A DNA stretch of 9,409 bases. Source: Eggerthellaceae bacterium (GTDB taxonomy: Bacteria; Actinomycetota; Coriobacteriia; Coriobacteriales; Eggerthellaceae). The notes under the pieces are model-generated. The model was given only the letters and a program-made list of their open reading frames with translations. It ran no database searches and was not told the origin of the DNA. The stretch's first letter is position 1; every line of letters begins with the position of its first letter. Positions 7,857 through 9,409 of this stretch are shown here, piece by piece. The DNA lies in contig JAFYTB010000265.1 of assembly GCA_017559045.1 (NCBI GenBank), forward strand, positions 1 to 9,409. The letters are read 5' to 3'. The translations under genes and the position numbers were made by a program.

Positions 7857-9173
7857 TTATTTCAGATTCTCTGCCTCTTCGGGCGTGTGGCCGCTAAGCG
7901 CCCAGGTGCGCGAAGTGTGGACGAGTTTCGCAATCTGCTTAATGAGCAGAGATGCCTGACCCTCGTTTGCAAGCGGCTGCGGGAGCATGTCCTCAAACAT
8001 CGACTCAACGATGATCTCGTTGCGCATGCCCTGGCGCGCGCACTGCTGCACAAACTGGACAACCTGGTAGGCTGCCTCGGGGTCGTCGTATTCGGGGAAC
8101 AGGTCGACCAGAAGCTCGAAGAGAAGGTCGGCCTCGAAGTTCTCCTCATCGAAGTCGGGGTTGGCGTAGCTCAGGAAGGTGTCGCGGTCGGGCTGATAGC
8201 GCGGAGTGTTCGACGCGACGCTCAGCAGCTCGTATGCCATCTGCTCGCCAAGGCCGGTGCCATCGCGGAACAGCTCGTGAGAGACGAAACCGTTCTCGAC
8301 AGAATGGGGCCACAGGCGATCAACCTCGAGGATTTCGACAACATGGGCGGCTGCATCGGTTGCGCTCATGTCGGGCTCGTATGCAGCGATGAGGTCGATG
8401 AGGTCTTCGACGGCAATGACGCCATACAGATTAGTGGCGGCGTCGATGTAGGCGATGACCTGCTCGACTTCGGAGACGTAGGTGAGGAATTCCTCAGTTG
8501 CGATGCTCTTGCAGGCTTCGCGAATCTCGTTGGGCATAACGAAGGTGATCAGGCCGTCGTGCAGGAAGGGGAAGACAATCATTTCGCCAGCGAGCGCTTC
8601 GATGGTTGCAGCGCGCTCGATCTCGCGGACCATGTTTGCTACTTCTTCCTCGTCTTCTGCGGTGAGCAGGAATTCAAGGCGTGCTGCTGCGGCATCTTCG
8701 GAGCACTCGTAGACGCCCTCTTCGACGATCCAGAGATAGTCCTCACGCATGTCGGACTGCAGCGAGCGCAGGTTCATGACATGGATGTCCGGACTGGACA
8801 TTACTTCGACAGCACGAGCGATGAGCTCTTCGCGCGAGAGCTCATCGAGACCAAGATCCTCGTCCTCGCTGGGGTCGTAGCTTTCGATGGCCAGTTTGAC
8901 TTCTTCGTCTTCGAGAAGAGAGAAGATCTCAGCCAGGGTGTAAACAGGCTCGCCTTCGACACCGACGAGCTGAGCAAGGCCAAGCTGAGGCATGTCTTCG
9001 CAGCCACAGCCACAGCCGCAAGAGTCGTCGTGGTGATGGTGCTCGTGTCCGCAGCCGCAGGAGTCGCCATGATGATCATGGCCGCACTCGCACGGTTCGC
9101 CGTGATGGTGGTCGTGGCCGCATCCGCAGTCACACGATTCGTTCAGCTCTTCAGCATGAGCGTTTTCGTTCAT
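7857..9173 (-). CDS. Acidic protein with N-terminal Cys/His metal-binding array
   Basis: This is a 438-residue, strongly acidic, probably cytosolic protein. Residues 14-58 form a metal-binding array with 11 Cys and 12 His in three near-repeats of C-x-C-G-H-x-H-H (starting at 16, 28 and 39), then CGCGCGC (52-58). His/Cys runs like this occur in nickel, zinc or copper storage and delivery proteins, but no HypB, UreE, SlyD or COG0523 domain follows. Residues about 75-438 look mostly helical. They contain VMPNEIREACKS (212-223), a segment NLYGVIAVEDLIDLIAAYEP (248-267), and a C-terminal TSRTWALSGHTPEE (420-433) that recalls, from memory only, the tail of uncharacterised SEC-C/YecA-type proteins of Firmicutes and Actinobacteria. 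The start is supported by AAAGGA five bases before ATG. A possible operator overlaps the upstream promoter region, and the gene ends at the 7826-7850 terminator. Metal binding is a good inference; metal and role are unknown. Confidence 0.85.
   Translation of the reverse strand: MNENAHAEELNESCDCGCGHDHHHGEPCECGHDHHGDSCGCGHEHHHHDDSCGCGCGCEDMPQLGLAQLVGVEGEPVYTLAEIFSLLEDEEVKLAIESYDPSEDEDLGLDELSREELIARAVEVMSSPDIHVMNLRSLQSDMREDYLWIVEEGVYECSEDAAAARLEFLLTAEDEEEVANMVREIERAATIEALAGEMIVFPFLHDGLITFVMPNEIREACKSIATEEFLTYVSEVEQVIAYIDAATNLYGVIAVEDLIDLIAAYEPDMSATDAAAHVVEILEVDRLWPHSVENGFVSHELFRDGTGLGEQMAYELLSVASNTPRYQPDRDTFLSYANPDFDEENFEADLLFELLVDLFPEYDDPEAAYQVVQFVQQCARQGMRNEIIVESMFEDMLPQPLANEGQASLLIKQIAKLVHTSRTWALSGHTPEEAENLK
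9027..9134 (-). repeat. Tandem degenerate Cys-x-Cys-Gly-His-x-His-His coding repeats
   Basis: Three in-frame units of 11-13 codons encode CGCGHDHHHGEP, CECGHDHHGDS and CGCGHEHHHHDDS (residues 16-51). The units are imperfect at DNA level as well, sharing stretches such as GGCCACGA and CACCATCA on the minus strand, which suggests duplication followed by divergence. Unit number could vary between strains by slippage or recombination. Confidence 0.7.
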
Positions 9174-9263
9174 GGTGATCCTTTCAAGCCCGCGTGTAAT
9201 GGGCGGTTGGTGTTGAGGTGTTATTTCTTACGCGCCGGTGAAACAGGGCCGACGCCAATATCC

Positions 9264-9283
9264 TGAACATTCTTATATGTTCA
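9264..9283. promoter_or_regulatory. Inverted repeat, candidate operator of the Cys/His-array gene
   Basis: TGAACAT (9264-9270) and ATGTTCA (9277-9283) are perfect inverse copies with a 6-base spacer (TCTTAT), about 90 bases upstream of the ATG at 9173. On the minus strand it covers TATAAG (9277-9272), the best -10-like hexamer here (5 of 6). A perfect -35, TTGACA (9295-9290), lies only 12 bp from it, too close for a normal promoter, so which elements are used is unresolved. The half-sites resemble those of ArsR/SmtB-type metal sensors, but those are usually closer together. Confidence 0.5.
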
Positions 9284-9307
9284 TCGAGATGTCAATAAAC
9301 AAAAATC

Positions 9308-9348
9308 GGCCAACCTCCCAAACTTCGCGGCAGTGAGAGAGGTTGGCC
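9308..9348 (-). terminator. Intrinsic terminator for a minus-strand gene beyond the right edge
   Basis: GGCCAACCTC and GAGGTTGGCC (9308-9317 and 9339-9348) pair perfectly over 10 bp with a 21-base loop that may fold further. Only the minus strand has a U-rich follow-up, GATTTTTGTTTATT, so it terminates leftward transcription. The long loop lowers certainty slightly. Confidence 0.75.
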
Positions 9349-9353
9349 TCCAT

Positions 9354-9409
9354 TCATCCTTCGGCGAGCAGCCCCAGTGCGTGTCTTTCAGGCTCGGCCG
9401 GAATGAGGC
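9354..9409 (-). CDS. Possible last 17 codons of a gene entering from the right
   Basis: On the minus strand one frame is open from the window edge and stops with TGA at 9356-9354, giving LIPAEPERHALGLLAEG. The stop lies six bases before a minus-strand terminator, which is the usual arrangement. The product cannot be identified from so few residues. The alternative minus-strand frame open here would read through the terminator hairpin, which is less likely. Confidence 0.4.
   Translation of the reverse strand, partial: LIPAEPERHALGLLAEG

Noticed and set aside
9174..9184. GGATCACC before the start at 9173, which resembles the 3' end of 16S rRNA
   Set aside because: Too short to mean anything, and the preceding AAAGGA works as an ordinary ribosome binding site; no rRNA sequence surrounds it.
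7794..9266. A 490-codon open frame on the plus strand opposite the Cys/His-array gene
   Set aside because: Same codon-bias effect. It begins upstream of the terminator hairpin and runs through it, and the minus-strand gene has a good ribosome binding site and a coherent protein.

Overview
The window looks like a chromosomal segment from a moderately high-GC Gram-positive bacterium, most likely an actinobacterium of the class Coriobacteriia (Eggerthellaceae or a relative). This is an inference from the C/G-rich codon use, strong GGAG-type ribosome binding sites, a GTG start, a methionine aminopeptidase with an N-terminal SEC-C motif, a PepSY protein with a Ser-rich tail and a rhodanese lipoprotein. 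No database search was possible. I see no insertion sequence, CRISPR array, tRNA, rRNA, phage gene or replication origin.

Layout, left to right. Bases 2-274 hold the 3' end of a PepSY-domain gene (+), followed by a strong, probably bidirectional terminator. A complete carB (-, carbamoyl-phosphate synthase large subunit) fills 417-3650, with no carA beside it. A divergent spacer leads into a flavodoxin-fold NADPH:FMN reductase-like gene with a four-cysteine cluster (+, 3930-4472). It converges on a rhodanese-domain lipoprotein (-, 4518-4946). Divergent from that is a three-helix DUF1648 membrane protein (+, 5046-5417), which converges on a type I methionine aminopeptidase with a zinc-knuckle SEC-C extension (-, 5501-6391).

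The right third is the less familiar part. It holds a GC-rich gene-free stretch with inverted repeats (6392-6724) and a 29-codon membrane microprotein gene with an excellent ribosome binding site (-, 6725-6814). Divergent from this is a 247-residue protein with an acidic N-terminal half and an Ala/Lys-rich C-terminal half (+, 7028-7771). A bidirectional terminator follows, then a 438-residue acidic protein (-, 7857-9173) whose first 60 residues form a Cys/His-rich metal-binding array. An inverted repeat that could be an operator lies upstream of it. The right edge holds a terminator and what may be the last codons of another minus-strand gene.

The genes mostly alternate in strand and do not form one operon, so this is a mosaic of single-gene transcription units: pyrimidine/arginine precursor synthesis, redox and sulfur chemistry, N-terminal methionine removal, and unknowns. 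The best candidate for undescribed biology is the Cys/His-array protein with its possible operator. The microprotein and its divergent Ala-rich neighbour come next.
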